Under the pieces are notes generated by a model. It was not told where the DNA came from. It ran no database searches and worked only from the letters and a program-made list of their open reading frames with translations. From Austropuccinia psidii (Eukaryota > Basidiomycota > Pucciniomycetes > Pucciniales > Sphaerophragmiaceae), in the NCBI GenBank assembly GCA_023105745.1, contig JALGQZ010000009.1:5124937-5188936 (forward strand): a stretch of DNA of 64,000 nt. The letters are read 5' to 3'. Positions 45,479-55,684 of the stretch are shown here, one piece after another. The stretch's first letter is position 1, and the number at the start of each line of letters is the position of its first letter. The position numbers were made by a program, and so were the translations under genes.

Positions 45479-48400
45479 TCATTGATGAGACTGTTCAGTC
45501 CTCCTAGAGGCTCTGAATCTCCTTAAATGAAGGTTCCCATCTGGTATGGCATCCTCTGCCAACCATTTGTCTTTATCAGCTGTCTGGTTTTTGAATCTGA
45601 CTAGGTATTGTCTTTGATCCTTTCCATTAAGTCTGATTTTTCTGGCCCTGATGATTTTACTCACAGGTCCAGGAGAGTCTTCTACTTCCACTATTTCTGG
45701 TGGAGTGATGTTCTTCTTCCTGGAGGGGAATTTTTCCTCCTCTGTTTGGAAGTATGGCTTGACCAGGCTCACTGGAAAGACTGGGTGTTTCCTAGAAAAC
45801 TCCTCAGTGAGCTTGACCTCTACTGCATTTTTCCCTATCAACTTAATGATAGTGAAGGGCCCTACAAATGAGTCTCTCATTTTCTTAGGTCCTTTGAGAT
45901 TGTTGAAGTTCAGTGTAGACACTAACACCTGGTCCCCTTCCTTGAAGTCAGGTTCCATATGTGATTTGTCCCACCTCTGCTTGTTATACTCTTTGGCCTC
46001 AGCTATGCATTTGGCTGCAGTATCACAGGCTTTCTTCCACATATCATGGAAGTCTTTGGCTGTGGGATGGATGGTCAGAAGATTTCTCTTCAAGTGATCC
46101 ACAGGTAATAGGGGATTCCACCCTTTCTCTACCAGTGCAGGTGATTTTCCTGTGGTAGAGTGCTGGCTTGTGTTATAAGCCAGCTGGACTGCTGGTAAGA
46201 GGGTAACCCAATCATGGGTGTATCCCTCATGGTCCTTGTATTCCATGCCATAGGCACAGAACCTCCTGAGAATGTCCTCCATTGTTTGGATCATTCTCTC
46301 AGCCAGGCCATCTGTTTGGGGATGGTAAGCTGTGGAAAAAGCAAGTTTGGTGCCAAGCATGTCATATAAGTTGGTCCAAAATTCAGATGTGAATTTTGGG
46401 TCCCTGTCACTAATTATGATCTTGGGGATTCCACAGGTGGATATGATGTTATTCCAAAATAACAGAGCAGTGTCCATGGCTGTGTCCTCTTTATGGCATG
46501 GTAGACATCTCATGCTTTTGCTGAACCTATCAACTATGATTAAGCAGGCATTGTAGTTTTCTTTGCCTCCTGGGACAAGTCCTGTGACCCAGTCCATGTT
46601 AATGGTTTCCCATGGGTGCTTGGGTTCTTCTATGTGTTGAAGTAACCCATATTTCTTCCCATGTTTTCTATTTGCCTTTTGGCATCTTTCACAAGTGTTG
46701 GTGTATTCACTCAACTCTTGTTCCCACTTGGGCCACCAAGCTGTGCTTGCTACCCTCTCTTTGGTCCTGTCTTCACTCATGTGTCCCATATAGGGGCAGT
46801 CATGGCATTCCTGCAGGATTAGAGAGATGTGGTCTCTGTCTATCACTGTGAGTGCACTGGTGTGCTTTTCTCTGTGATAAATCAGGCCATCTATAAGGAA
46901 GAATTTATTGTCCTTATAGGCCCTCAACCAGGGTTCCTCCAGCTGGGTTTCCAGTTCTGGGCTCCTGTATTTTTGTTGAAGGAGTTGGAGTAATATGCTA
47001 CACTGTTTGTGCTTAGCATAAGATTTCAGGACTGCATTGAAAAATTCATTGTGCAGTTCTGAGGAGCTTATTCCCAGTATGGGAGTTTCTGTCCCTTCTG
47101 AATCAGTGTTTCCACTGTCAAGGGTACCACTCTCTGGTGCCCATTCAGAGAATCTGAAGTTCGTTTTCCTATTGATCTCCATAAAATGGATAGGAATTTT
47201 GGCAGCAACTTCAGGGTCATAAGCTGGATTGCTTTTGACATTGTTCAGTGGCCATCTGCTAAGGCCATCTGCATTGGTATGGCTTTTGCCTTCCTTGTAT
47301 ATGATGGTCATGTTCCCTCTATACTCCTGGATGGCTATTTGCCATCTCAGCATATGTCTATTAGTAGTCTTCATGTTTAGTAAAGACTTCAAGGCTGTGC
47401 AGTCTGTGTAGACTTCAAAGACTGCACCCTCCAAATAGTAATGGAGTTTTTCTAGAGCCCAGACTAGACATAGAAATTCTGTCTGGGTGGCCCCATACCT
47501 GGCTTCTGAATCTTTCAGCTGCCTGGAGATGTAACATATTACACCTTCTCTTGGTTCACCATCCACAATTTGTCTTTGGTGAAGGGCTGCTCCTAAGCCT
47601 TGGCTGCATGCTGCATCTATGTATAACTTGAATGGTAGTTCAAAGTCAGGCAAGATGAGCAAAGGTGCATTTGTGAGTTCATATTTGATCCTCTCATATG
47701 CATCCCTCCTTTCCTTGGTTATTTCAAAAACTACATCCTTTGAGCATAACTTGTATAAGCTACTAGTTATGTGGGCAAAGTTTTTGATGTGGTTTCTATA
47801 GTAGCTAGCAAACCCAAGGAAAGATTGCATTTCTTTAATGTTCTTTGGTACTGGCTTTTGCAGTACTGCTGCTACTTTGTTCTGGTCAATTGCCAGACTA
47901 AGGCCTGAGACTTTGTGTCCTAGAGCTAGTAGCTCCTGTTGGCCAAAATTACACTTTTTAAGTGAAATTTTTAGATTGATGGGTGTACATTTACTTAGCA
48001 CTCTGTCTATGTATTTTACATGATCTTCCCATGTCTCTGAGTATATAATGATATCATCAATATATACTACCATCCAGCCTTCCATTATTTCTTCCTGAAA
48101 TATGGTGTCCATCATCCTTTGGAAGTGGGCTGGTGCATTTTTGATGCCAAATGGCATCCTGGTGTACTCATATATGCCCATATGGCATATTATTCTGAGC
48201 AACTTCATGGAGTTTGGTTTAACTCCATTTTGGTGGAAACCTTTCATACAATCCATCTTGGTTATGTATTTGGCTTTAGCCAGTTTATCCAAGGCATGAG
48301 GTATCCTTGGTATAGGGTACCTGTCTGCTTTTGTGTAGTTATTCAGGGCTCTGAAGTCTCCACACAATCTAGACTTGCCATCATGCCAGGTGATTAGGAC

Positions 48401-51319
48401 AGGGGTGGTAATTTCCACTATTTCATTATGTCCAATCTTCCTAATGACATCCATGTCCAGGAGTTCATTGATATGTTTCTCAATCTCTTTCCTGGTCTCC
48501 AGACTTGCTGGGTAAGGAGGTCTCCTTAACATGGGTGGATAAGGCCTTTCCACATCCAGATATAGTTCTATATCATGGCCTTTGATCTTGCCTAATGGTT
48601 CTTCACCAATGGCAAATGCTGGTCTATTCTTCCTCAGCATCTTCAGTAAACTTAACTTTTGTTTACTGGTGAGGGTAGTGCTAAACTGTCCCTCTCTGAA
48701 TTCTTTCAGAAGTTCTTCCAGTGGGTCCTGAGAAGATATCTGGTATATATCAAGAGAAAATTTTCTTTCCTTGTTAGTACCAATGGTAATATGCCTATTT
48801 TTACTATTGTAAATATCTATGCCATACATCCTCTGGTAATCTGTCCCCAGTAAAAACCCTTGGATGTGGGCATCTTCAAGCACTACAAACTCTGGGTTGA
48901 GTCTGATATTACCTTTTCTGTGGGGTATAATTATCTCTTTGATAATTGTCCCAATAGAGGTCATCTTTCCAGATGCACTCTTAAAGTTCTTTGCCCTGGT
49001 GGGTAAGAGTTCTTTTTCCCAGTTTGGGAAGTGTTTATCCAGATAATTTCTGGCCACTATGGAGCAGTGTGCTCCACTGTCAATGATCAGTGGGTGCTGA
49101 GCATTGTCAATACATACAGTCATTTTTGTGGCTGTTCCATGTATATATGCCATTCCTTTGGTTGGTGTAACCAGGAATGTTTGTGCATTTTGTGTATGTT
49201 TACACAAGTTTTTGTTGGTAGTGTCTTGTGGCATGCCTGCTTCCAACTGTATATCCTGGATTTCTAGTGGGGTTTCCTCTTGGTATTCCACTAGAAATTC
49301 CTCTCTTGGGTCTTGATCCTCATCAGATGGTTCTCTGATGGCATCACCCATAGAGTCTGATTCAGATTCCTCTGTTGGAGGTTCTTCCTCAGGGACTTTC
49401 TCTATGGCATAGACTTTTTTCTTTGCCTTTGGACAGTTGTTAGCATAGTGGTCTGTTGAACCACAATTGTGACAAGAATTCTTCTTCTTTGCCACTTCTG
49501 CCACTTTTTCTCTGGGTTTGTCTTTAAACTCCACCCTGAAAGGTTGTTTCTCTTTGAAACTACTGCTTCTATATGGGGTGAATTTCCCTATATTAGTCCT
49601 TTTCCTTATGTCTTGTAAGGTATTGGCTATATCATCTAGAGTGCAATTTTGGTTGCATCTGCACTTTACTGCATGCTCTAGTTCTCCTGGCAGTTGTGTC
49701 AGGAGTTTGTGATTCCTCATTTGGATGTTCATCTGAGGATCAATGGCTTTAAGTCTTTTAGACTGTCTAAGACACCACTCATATGGATCTTTGTCCACAG
49801 AGTATTTGTCATTCTCAAATGACATGGTCTTTTGCCATATCCAAGTTCCATTACTGTACTTTTGGATTATTTGACTCTTCCACCATGGCCAATTTCTTCT
49901 GCCATGGATTTCTTTCATTTCAGTGTACCATATACTTGCATGACCTTTAAATGCAGTATTCAGTCTAGCAGTAATCCAGTAATCTGGTATGCTTGGTACA
50001 TCAATGAAGAGTCCATCAATATAATCTATGAGCTCCATATGATCATATTCTCCTGATCCAGAGAATTTGGGCCAGTTTGAGGCCTCAGGAAGCTGTTTCA
50101 AGGCTTCCTTCTCTGAATAAGACATGCCATCTCCATCCTGGTATTGTGATGGAGATCTTGCCTTATTCAAGAACATGGCATCTGGTTGATGTGGATTCTC
50201 CATAGCTTGGCCTTGTGGTTGGGGCTTTAAGCTATGGTAGGCATCAAACAATTTGTTGATGTCTTGGTTCAGACACTCCCTGTCCCTGCTACTATGGTGT
50301 TGTTCTTCAGAGACTTGATTCAGTCTCTTGTTGGTTTCTTCAGAGGCTTTGCTCAGTTGAGCATATCCTTCCTGAAGGTTTTTAACCATCTGCTCCAATG
50401 AGGCTTGAGTTTTTCTCATCCTTTCTTGGGCAGCTGCAAATTCTGTAGCCTGCTTTGCAGATTGCTCAGCATATTGGGACATTTGTAACCACAGTGTGTC
50501 ACTGTTGATGTTACTCTCAGATGTGATAATGTTATTTTCAGTCTGAGTGGGGGTAATGTTTCTATTACTAGGACTACTGATTCTAGAGTGGTTTACAGCT
50601 ACTTCTGGTTCTTGTGTACTTCTTTTACCAAATCTAACAGCTTCTGGATCATGGGGTCTGACTCCTTCCTCCTCTGGTTGAAGGAGGCTTTGTTTTTGCC
50701 CTTGTTGCCTTGTCTTCTCCTGGAAACTTCCTGGAATTGTGAAGAATGGTGACTCTTGGCCACTGATCTGCTGGTTTCTGAATGGTGTGAAGCCACTGGA
50801 GAGCTGATTTGGCATGCTCCTTGTGAACCTGAAGGAATCTGAGTAGGCCCTGTCTGGGTTAACTGTTCTTCTATAGCTTGGATAGTGGCTTGATTCTCCC
50901 TTATCCTCTGTGCCCTTGCCTCCAGGAGTCTGTGCTGCCTGGTAGGATTCCAACCCTTGGTGATTACCATAAGGTCTTTGAAGTCTATCTCTTTGAGACA
51001 GATCTTCTGGCAACTTGATCCCAGTTCTGCCCAGTGAGTTGCTAGGTTGAACCTCTTGTTGTCCATACTCCATTGAAACAAATCTTTGAGGAGTTGGTGG
51101 ATTTGAAGAACTTGATCCATATCTTTCCAGTCCTCTGGTTTGAGGTTTCTGTTGAATTGGAGTGTGAATGACAAGGTTGATATTATCTTCCTCATTGTTT
51201 TGCCATCCACCACTGTGTCCAATGTGTCTTCTTTCAGGTCTTCTGGTTCTAGACATTCCTGCTCTATCCTCTGGCTGGTTCCTTTGGAAGCCAAGGTCTC
51301 TGAGGTATGCAGGGGACAT
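45479..51319 (-). CDS. Gag-Pol polyprotein of Rt6, full length
   Basis: An uninterrupted 1946-codon frame from ATG 51319. Parts in order: a Q/P/R-rich disordered N-terminus of about 240 residues (overlapping ORFx), a coiled coil (about 270-370), the capsid domain (about 395-560), the zinc knuckle [14 protein letters not shown] (about 615-628), the protease [11 protein letters not shown] (D747), RT YIDD (1086-1089), RNase H ([14 protein letters not shown]), the integrase zinc site (H-x6-H...CERC), the DD35E triad D1576, D1638 and E1674 with 35 residues between the last two, and a chromodomain-like end ([16 protein letters not shown]). No gag/pol frameshift. All catalytic motifs are intact. Its ATG follows the ORF1 stop by one base and lies inside the predicted 68-nt intron. 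Confidence 0.96.
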   Translation of the reverse strand: MSPAYLRDLGFQRNQPEDRAGMSRTRRPERRHIGHSGGWQNNEEDNINLVIHTPIQQKPQTRGLERYGSSSSNPPTPQRFVSMEYGQQEVQPSNSLGRTGIKLPEDLSQRDRLQRPYGNHQGLESYQAAQTPGGKGTEDKGESSHYPSYRRTVNPDRAYSDSFRFTRSMPNQLSSGFTPFRNQQISGQESPFFTIPGSFQEKTRQQGQKQSLLQPEEEGVRPHDPEAVRFGKRSTQEPEVAVNHSRISSPSNRNITPTQTENNIITSESNINSDTLWLQMSQYAEQSAKQATEFAAAQERMRKTQASLEQMVKNLQEGYAQLSKASEETNKRLNQVSEEQHHSSRDRECLNQDINKLFDAYHSLKPQPQGQAMENPHQPDAMFLNKARSPSQYQDGDGMSYSEKEALKQLPEASNWPKFSGSGEYDHMELIDYIDGLFIDVPSIPDYWITARLNTAFKGHASIWYTEMKEIHGRRNWPWWKSQIIQKYSNGTWIWQKTMSFENDKYSVDKDPYEWCLRQSKRLKAIDPQMNIQMRNHKLLTQLPGELEHAVKCRCNQNCTLDDIANTLQDIRKRTNIGKFTPYRSSSFKEKQPFRVEFKDKPREKVAEVAKKKNSCHNCGSTDHYANNCPKAKKKVYAIEKVPEEEPPTEESESDSMGDAIREPSDEDQDPREEFLVEYQEETPLEIQDIQLEAGMPQDTTNKNLCKHTQNAQTFLVTPTKGMAYIHGTATKMTVCIDNAQHPLIIDSGAHCSIVARNYLDKHFPNWEKELLPTRAKNFKSASGKMTSIGTIIKEIIIPHRKGNIRLNPEFVVLEDAHIQGFLLGTDYQRMYGIDIYNSKNRHITIGTNKERKFSLDIYQISSQDPLEELLKEFREGQFSTTLTSKQKLSLLKMLRKNRPAFAIGEEPLGKIKGHDIELYLDVERPYPPMLRRPPYPASLETRKEIEKHINELLDMDVIRKIGHNEIVEITTPVLITWHDGKSRLCGDFRALNNYTKADRYPIPRIPHALDKLAKAKYITKMDCMKGFHQNGVKPNSMKLLRIICHMGIYEYTRMPFGIKNAPAHFQRMMDTIFQEEIMEGWMVVYIDDIIIYSETWEDHVKYIDRVLSKCTPINLKISLKKCNFGQQELLALGHKVSGLSLAIDQNKVAAVLQKPVPKNIKEMQSFLGFASYYRNHIKNFAHITSSLYKLCSKDVVFEITKERRDAYERIKYELTNAPLLILPDFELPFKLYIDAACSQGLGAALHQRQIVDGEPREGVICYISRQLKDSEARYGATQTEFLCLVWALEKLHYYLEGAVFEVYTDCTALKSLLNMKTTNRHMLRWQIAIQEYRGNMTIIYKEGKSHTNADGLSRWPLNNVKSNPAYDPEVAAKIPIHFMEINRKTNFRFSEWAPESGTLDSGNTDSEGTETPILGISSSELHNEFFNAVLKSYAKHKQCSILLQLLQQKYRSPELETQLEEPWLRAYKDNKFFLIDGLIYHREKHTSALTVIDRDHISLILQECHDCPYMGHMSEDRTKERVASTAWWPKWEQELSEYTNTCERCQKANRKHGKKYGLLQHIEEPKHPWETINMDWVTGLVPGGKENYNACLIIVDRFSKSMRCLPCHKEDTAMDTALLFWNNIISTCGIPKIIISDRDPKFTSEFWTNLYDMLGTKLAFSTAYHPQTDGLAERMIQTMEDILRRFCAYGMEYKDHEGYTHDWVTLLPAVQLAYNTSQHSTTGKSPALVEKGWNPLLPVDHLKRNLLTIHPTAKDFHDMWKKACDTAAKCIAEAKEYNKQRWDKSHMEPDFKEGDQVLVSTLNFNNLKGPKKMRDSFVGPFTIIKLIGKNAVEVKLTEEFSRKHPVFPVSLVKPYFQTEEEKFPSRKKNITPPEIVEVEDSPGPVSKIIRARKIRLNGKDQRQYLVRFKNQTADKDKWLAEDAIPDGNLHLRRFRASRRTEQSHQ
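50599..51299 (-). CDS. ORFx of Rt6 (alternative frame over gag)
   Basis: Fully open from the predicted splice junction to the stop at 50599, with no ATG for roughly the first 35 codons, so it is unlikely to be an independent gene. Spliced to ORF1 it gives about 333 residues: ORF1 (1-100), then a helical block (about 160-220, [20 protein letters not shown] ... QKICLKEI ... GWNP), a second helix, an S/T/H-rich linker, a basic stretch ([11 protein letters not shown]) and a C-terminal helix ([13 protein letters not shown]). The helical block is conserved in Rt1-Rt3 and, in outline, in Rt4 and Rt5. Function unknown; basic plus helical segments suggest nucleic-acid binding and oligomerisation. Confidence 0.7.
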
Positions 51320-51367
51320 ATCAGTGTTTGCAAGCAGTCAAAAACTTTATGTTCTTAGGGTATTTAC
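51300..51367 (-). other. Predicted ORF1/ORFx intron of Rt6 (68 nt), contains the Gag-Pol ATG
   Basis: Donor CAAAG|GTAAAT, branch candidate CACTGAT, acceptor ATACCTCAG|AGACC, phase 1. Joining gives ..GTVK-E-TLASKG.., that is, ORF1 into ORFx. The Gag-Pol ATG is 20 nt before the acceptor, so splicing removes it. The ORF1 stop TGA is part of the branch-like CTGAT. Confidence 0.7.
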
Positions 51368-51667
51368 CTTTGACTGTGCCTTGTACAAATTTGCTATCTG
51401 CTGATTTGGGCAGTTTGCCTTTGGAGGTTACAACTGGGTTAATAATTGTAATCTTCCCTGCACAAGTGGTTAAGGTTGGTTTACCTTGTATTGAAGCAGA
51501 GTTTCGTGGTTTTCTACTCCTCTGAGTGGCTATTGGTGTCCACTTTTTGGCTGTGATGAGGCCTTCACTAAGCCTTTTTCCTTTGCCCTTGCTGCCCTCT
51601 GGTTCTGAGGGTGTCACTGGTATGTTGGCCTGTGACTGGGTCTCAAGTGGTATGAAGTTTTCTTCCA
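51321..51667 (-). CDS. ORF1 of Rt6 (small basic leader protein)
   Basis: 115 codons including a first codon that is GTG in genomic DNA (51668-51666) and becomes ATG after leader splicing. [20 protein letters not shown] is followed by a K/R-rich part and ..[15 protein letters not shown]. The first 100 codons precede the second donor. The TGA (51323-51321) is separated by one T from the Gag-Pol ATG, so the two overlap functionally in the order TGA-T-ATG. No known domain. Relatives in Rt2 and Rt3 confirm the frame. Confidence 0.62.
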
Positions 51668-52215
51668 CTGAATCAAAGCAGGAAAAAGAGGGCTTATGTC
51701 AGTTAAGACTTCTTACAAGGCTGGTTTTGCACGTCTAAGAATGGCCTCTGGGCTTGTATGTTACTACAGTATGCCCTTGTATAGTGACAGTGTAATTGAA
51801 TTAACAATTCCACGTCAGAAATACAGCTTATTGATTATTGGTATACTGTTTGTATACCAATATCTTACAGAATACTTGTTATTAGCAAGTATAATCTGTC
51901 AAAAATGGTGTATTACAGGGCAATTGAGTTAACAATGTGCCCAAACACGCCTCAACTGTTGGTTTATCAGTATGAGCTGTCTTAATTCAATTAAGAATTG
52001 AGACTGTATAAATGGCTTAAAAGTGTTTTTATATGCAAAACACGCCAAAAATACTGGTCTTGTGGTTATTAGCCACTAGACAAATACTCTTTAAAAATAT
52101 GAGTATTATTAAATTTTAAAAGAAGAATATATATAAAATATATTTTTCAAAAGAAAATGACGCCTAAAAATAAAAAACAGGTGTCAATAAATGATAAAAA
52201 AGAGAAAAAACTTAC
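51668..52215 (-). other. Predicted leader intron of Rt6 (548 nt)
   Basis: The donor TTACAA|GTAAGT is 45 nt after the LTR. The branch candidate is TTAACTGAC, about 30 nt before the acceptor, followed by a pyrimidine tract and GATTCAG|TGGAAG. Joining yields ACAATGGAAG, a good start context made only by splicing. Confidence 0.65.
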
Positions 52216-52244
52216 TTGTAAGGTCCAAAATAAGTAAAAAACAC

Positions 52245-52257
52245 GGCCAGGCCCCCA
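52245..52257 (-). promoter_or_regulatory. Rt6 primer binding site
   Basis: Minus strand TGGGGGCCTGGCC, 3 nt from the 5' LTR. Its complement reads GGCCAGGCC-C-CCA, a plausible tRNA acceptor end with C at the discriminator position. Confidence 0.72.
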
Positions 52258-52260
52258 AAA

Positions 52261-53700
52261 TGTCAGGCTGAGTCTATGATAAGAGTAATAAAGTGTATTT
52301 ACAACTTTTAACTATGACTGTGACACGGTATATAAAGGTTAAAAAGGTTTTATAAGAGTTGAAGATGGTTTTAATTTAATAATAAAAGGGCTTTACTATA
52401 GTGGATATAGTGGTGGTGAGCGCTGTTGAAAGCCCTGGGTGCAGCTTTACCTGTTGGGTTACAATAATAAAGACTACAATTATTAAGATTATAATAATAC
52501 CTGATTATTACCCAAGAGTAAAACTGTTTTTGACAGTTTACTACGTAGGGTATTCAAGAGCAGGATGAGGAAAGGTCTTTGGCTGTGAAAAGCCCTCCTT
52601 TTATCCTGAAATTGGGGTGGAAAGGCTGCTAGACCTTTCCACGTAGAGGAAGTGAAGATTTTTCACTCTCTAGGACAGGCTTGTGGTTTGCAAACAGCCT
52701 TTATACCCTGTATTGGGCTCAGATGTGGTTTTGAAACCACATCTGGGCAGTTTTCACCAATACAGGGTGAAAATTTTCATCTGGGGACCTCACAGCCTGA
52801 TTCTGACGTGTATGACGCGTAGAATGCTGTACAGAAGCTGTATGGGACCCCAGTATTGACTGACATATGAGGTATTGAAGTAAAAACATGCTTCTTCGTC
52901 TATTTGACACCTCACATTCATGGTTATGGGGTGTTATCCCATGGTAAGGCTGTATATGACAGCTGGTGGGATTTTGACCTTAAAATGGTCATAACTCTGT
53001 CAGTTTTTGAGATATCAAGCTCAAAGTTGGTTCATTGAATAGCTCTATATGAGCTCTACACAATGGTACCCAACTTGACATGGTTATCATTAAATATGAC
53101 AAAGTTATCCCATGTACAAGTATTTTTGTACATTGGCGTGGTTTGGGCAAAAAGCTGTATTAAGCTTGTTTGGCCAATAACTTCTGTTGTAGTTGAGTTA
53201 TGGGGAAATGGATGGCACCATCAGATAGCCCTGATTGTGCTCTTTCCAAAAAGACCCCACTTTAAGTATCTCACACTAAAACTGTAAAAGTTAGATGAGA
53301 GGTGAATGTTTTGTTCACCCTTATTTGGTCTGAATTTGACCATAACTCAAGTAATACTGGTGCTAGCTCAGTTTGGCTGGTACCATTGGATAGCCCTGGC
53401 TTAGAGCTTCATTTTGAATACCCATTTGATGGGGTTAAGCCTCTCCTTCTAGATTTTAGATGAGAGGTGAAAATTAAGGTTTATGCTCAGCAATGACTTT
53501 GAGCAGGAATAACTTTGTTATTTCTTGTCCTATGGTGATGGGACTTGTATTTTCAGAAAGAGGTGAGTTTCCTCTTTCTTTTGATACCTTTTGAGCTAAT
53601 TTGGCTCAGTTCCATGTTTTGGTGGTATCTTGGCTATACCATTGATTTATGGTGTATTGGCTGTCATGCTTGTGCTCTGGTTTTGAGTCACAGGCTGACA
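52261..53700 (-). repeat. Rt6 5' LTR (right copy), 1440 bp
   Basis: Near-identical to 44015-45454. It contains TGACGTGTATGACGCG near 52804-52819 (CRE-like) and a TATA-like box at 52597-52606. Confidence 0.95.
52597..52606 (-). promoter_or_regulatory. TATA-like box of Rt6
   Basis: Minus strand GGATAAAAGG, about 337 bp before the LTR end, a position close to that of the Rt3 TATA box. It is conserved in the Rt1, Rt2 and Rt7 LTRs. Confidence 0.5.
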
Positions 53701-53705
53701 ATATT
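53701..53705. repeat. Rt6 target-site duplication, right copy (ATATT)
   Basis: Identical to 44010-44014; Rt4 gag resumes at 53706. Confidence 0.93.
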
Positions 53706-54308
53706 TGCCAAAGCACCACCCATTTAGCCAATACATGTCCAAAGAAGGGGAAAATCAATGAAATTGATATTGAAAAGGAACATGATGTTGAAAAAGGTGA
53801 CATATTTGCAGACAATTCAGATGAGAAGTCATCAATATTTTCTGAATCTTCAAACGATATAGAGAATATCAATGCCAATTTTGACATCATGGAATCTTAT
53901 TCCCACTTGCCACAATTCAGCAATGGTCAACTTGATTTATCAAAAGTTCAAGATGCAAAACTTATGAAAACAAAACCAAACAGGGGGAAAGGTTATACAG
54001 CTGGTAACTCTTGTATAACAGAAGTGGTGATTGACAACAAGCCCACAAAACCTTTGCTTGACCCAGGAGCCTTTTTCTCTTGTGTTGGAAAATCTTTTCT
54101 TAAGACTTGTGTACCAAATTTTGAAGGCCAATTGTTACCAATTGATGGTATAAAATTCAATAGTGCAAGTAATCCAATGAAAGCATTAGGAATTTTTGAG
54201 ACCAATTTCATATTCCCACACATAAATGGGAACTTAAGAGTCCCAGTTGAATTTGTTGTTATGGAAAATTGCTCTAGTACCCATTTTATATTGGGAAATG
54301 ACTATTGA
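53706..54308 (+). pseudogene. Rt4 nucleocapsid end and protease, broken
   Basis: It resumes the Rt4 frame with the second half of the zinc knuckle, an acidic linker and the protease. The active-site triplet reads DPGAF instead of D-S/T-G-A, a disabling change. It ends at TGA 54306-54308 in GNDY-stop, where Rt5 has GNDYLN. Reading begins in the Rt4 frame; an ATG upstream inside the Rt6 LTR is not its start. Confidence 0.88.
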
Positions 54309-54311
54309 ATC

Positions 54312-55310
54312 ATGTATGGGATAGATTTGCATAACAACAAAGACAGATACTTTACTATTGAAGACAATAAGTGCCAAAAATTTGCCTTTTTACCATTCAA
54401 AAGACAAATTACAGTAAACAAAGTATCACCAGTCAACTTAGAGTTAGAGAAATTCAAGTCTGAACAGTTAAATGAAGCTGAAATAACCCTTCATCTGACT
54501 GATAAACAAGAAAATGAACTTTCTTCCCTTTTATATGACCACAGAGGAGCATTTGCTTCAGACAAAGAACCTCTAGGAGAAATTATTGGTCATGAAGTTG
54601 ACATCATTCTTAACATTGAGAGACCTTATCCACCACTCTTAAGAAGACCTGCATATCCAGCAAGTCCAAAATCAAGAGAAGCTCTAGAAATTCATATCAA
54701 AGAACTTCTGGACCTTGGTGTAATAAGAAAATTAGGCCACAATGAAGAAGTAGAAATAACTACACCAGTCATAGTGGCATGGCATAATGGAAAATCTAGA
54801 ATGGTTGGGTACTTTAGAGCTCTGAACACTTACACTGTTCCAGACAGATACCCAATACCAAAAATCCAAATTGCCCTTACTGAAATATCTCAAGAAGTGT
54901 ATATAACCACTATGGATGCCCTTAAGGGATTCCATCAAAATGTGGTGACACCAAGAGCAAGAAAATACTTGAGAATTATTGCTCATTGTGGAGTGTATGA
55001 ATACTTGAGTATGCCCTTTGGTATCAAAAATGCACCTTCACACTTCCAAAGAATGATGAGTGAAATCTTCCCTGAAGAACTCTCAGAGGGATGGTTAATA
55101 ACTTACATTGATGACATTATTGTCTTTTCCAAAACTTGGGAGGAGCACATGTACAGATTGTCCAGAGGTTTGACAAAAATTCAATCAGTAAACATGAAAA
55201 TCTCCTTGAAGAAATGTCATTTTGGATTTAAAGAACTTAAAGCACTAGGACATGTTTTATCTGGTTTGTCCCTTGGAATTGACAAAAAAAAGTTGCAGCA
55301 GTATTGCTAA
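54312..55310 (+). pseudogene. Rt4 reverse transcriptase, frameshifted
   Basis: It follows in the same frame after the TGA. It contains the RT core ([17 protein letters not shown].., GYFRALN where Rt5 has GDFRALN, and YIDDIIVFS). The D to Y change in the first RT motif would itself inactivate the enzyme. A run of eight A after GAC, one short relative to Rt5, shifts the frame at about 55283-55290, and translation stops at 55310. Confidence 0.88.
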
Positions 55311-55684
55311 AACCCATGCCTCAGAAAAAGAAGGAAATTCAGTCATTCTTAGGTTTTGCAGGATATTACATGCAAATCAAACCAACTGAAGCCAGATATG
55401 GGGCAGGTCAAATGGAATGTCTATGCCTTGTCTGGGCCTTGGAGAAACTGAACTACTTCTTAGAGGGATGTGCTTTTGAGGTGATAACAGATTTTACAGC
55501 TGTCAAATCACTTTTAAACATGAAAACACCCAACAGGCATATGCTCAGATGGCAAATAGCCATACAAGAATACAGGGGCAATATGACTATTGCTCATAAG
55601 GATGGGAATATTCATAAGAATTCAGATGGACTAAGCAGATGGCTGTTACCAAATAATATTGATAATCACCACAGATCCCAATAG
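55304..55684 (+). pseudogene. Rt4 RNase H remnant with internal deletion
   Basis: The frame after the shift starts at the RT thumb ([10 protein letters not shown]) and jumps directly to [21 protein letters not shown]. Compared with Rt5 roughly 90 codons are missing, including the first RNase H aspartate. The rest ([31 protein letters not shown]) is normal until another shift and deletion near 55665. Confidence 0.85.

Larger units (their letters stand above)
44015..53700 (-). mobile_element. Rt6: complete, apparently intact Ty3/gypsy element in Rt4
   Basis: A 9,686-bp minus-strand element with two 1440-bp LTRs, perfect TSD ATATT (44010-44014 and 53701-53705), primer site, leader intron, ORF1, ORFx, one 1946-codon Gag-Pol and a polypurine tract. 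The LTR copies show about six differences by eye, so it is recent but probably older than Rt5. It is the best reference copy for the Rt1/Rt2/Rt7 family. Confidence 0.96.

Noticed and set aside
46332..49712. Antisense frames across Rt6 Gag-Pol
   Set aside because: Shadow frames with no conservation beyond that imposed by Gag-Pol.
53649..53705. Start of the 53649-54308 frame as a new gene beginning in the Rt6 LTR
   Set aside because: The ATG is inside the Rt6 LTR and the frame simply runs into Rt4 gag. The true upstream codons are at 43997-44014 and before 32985.
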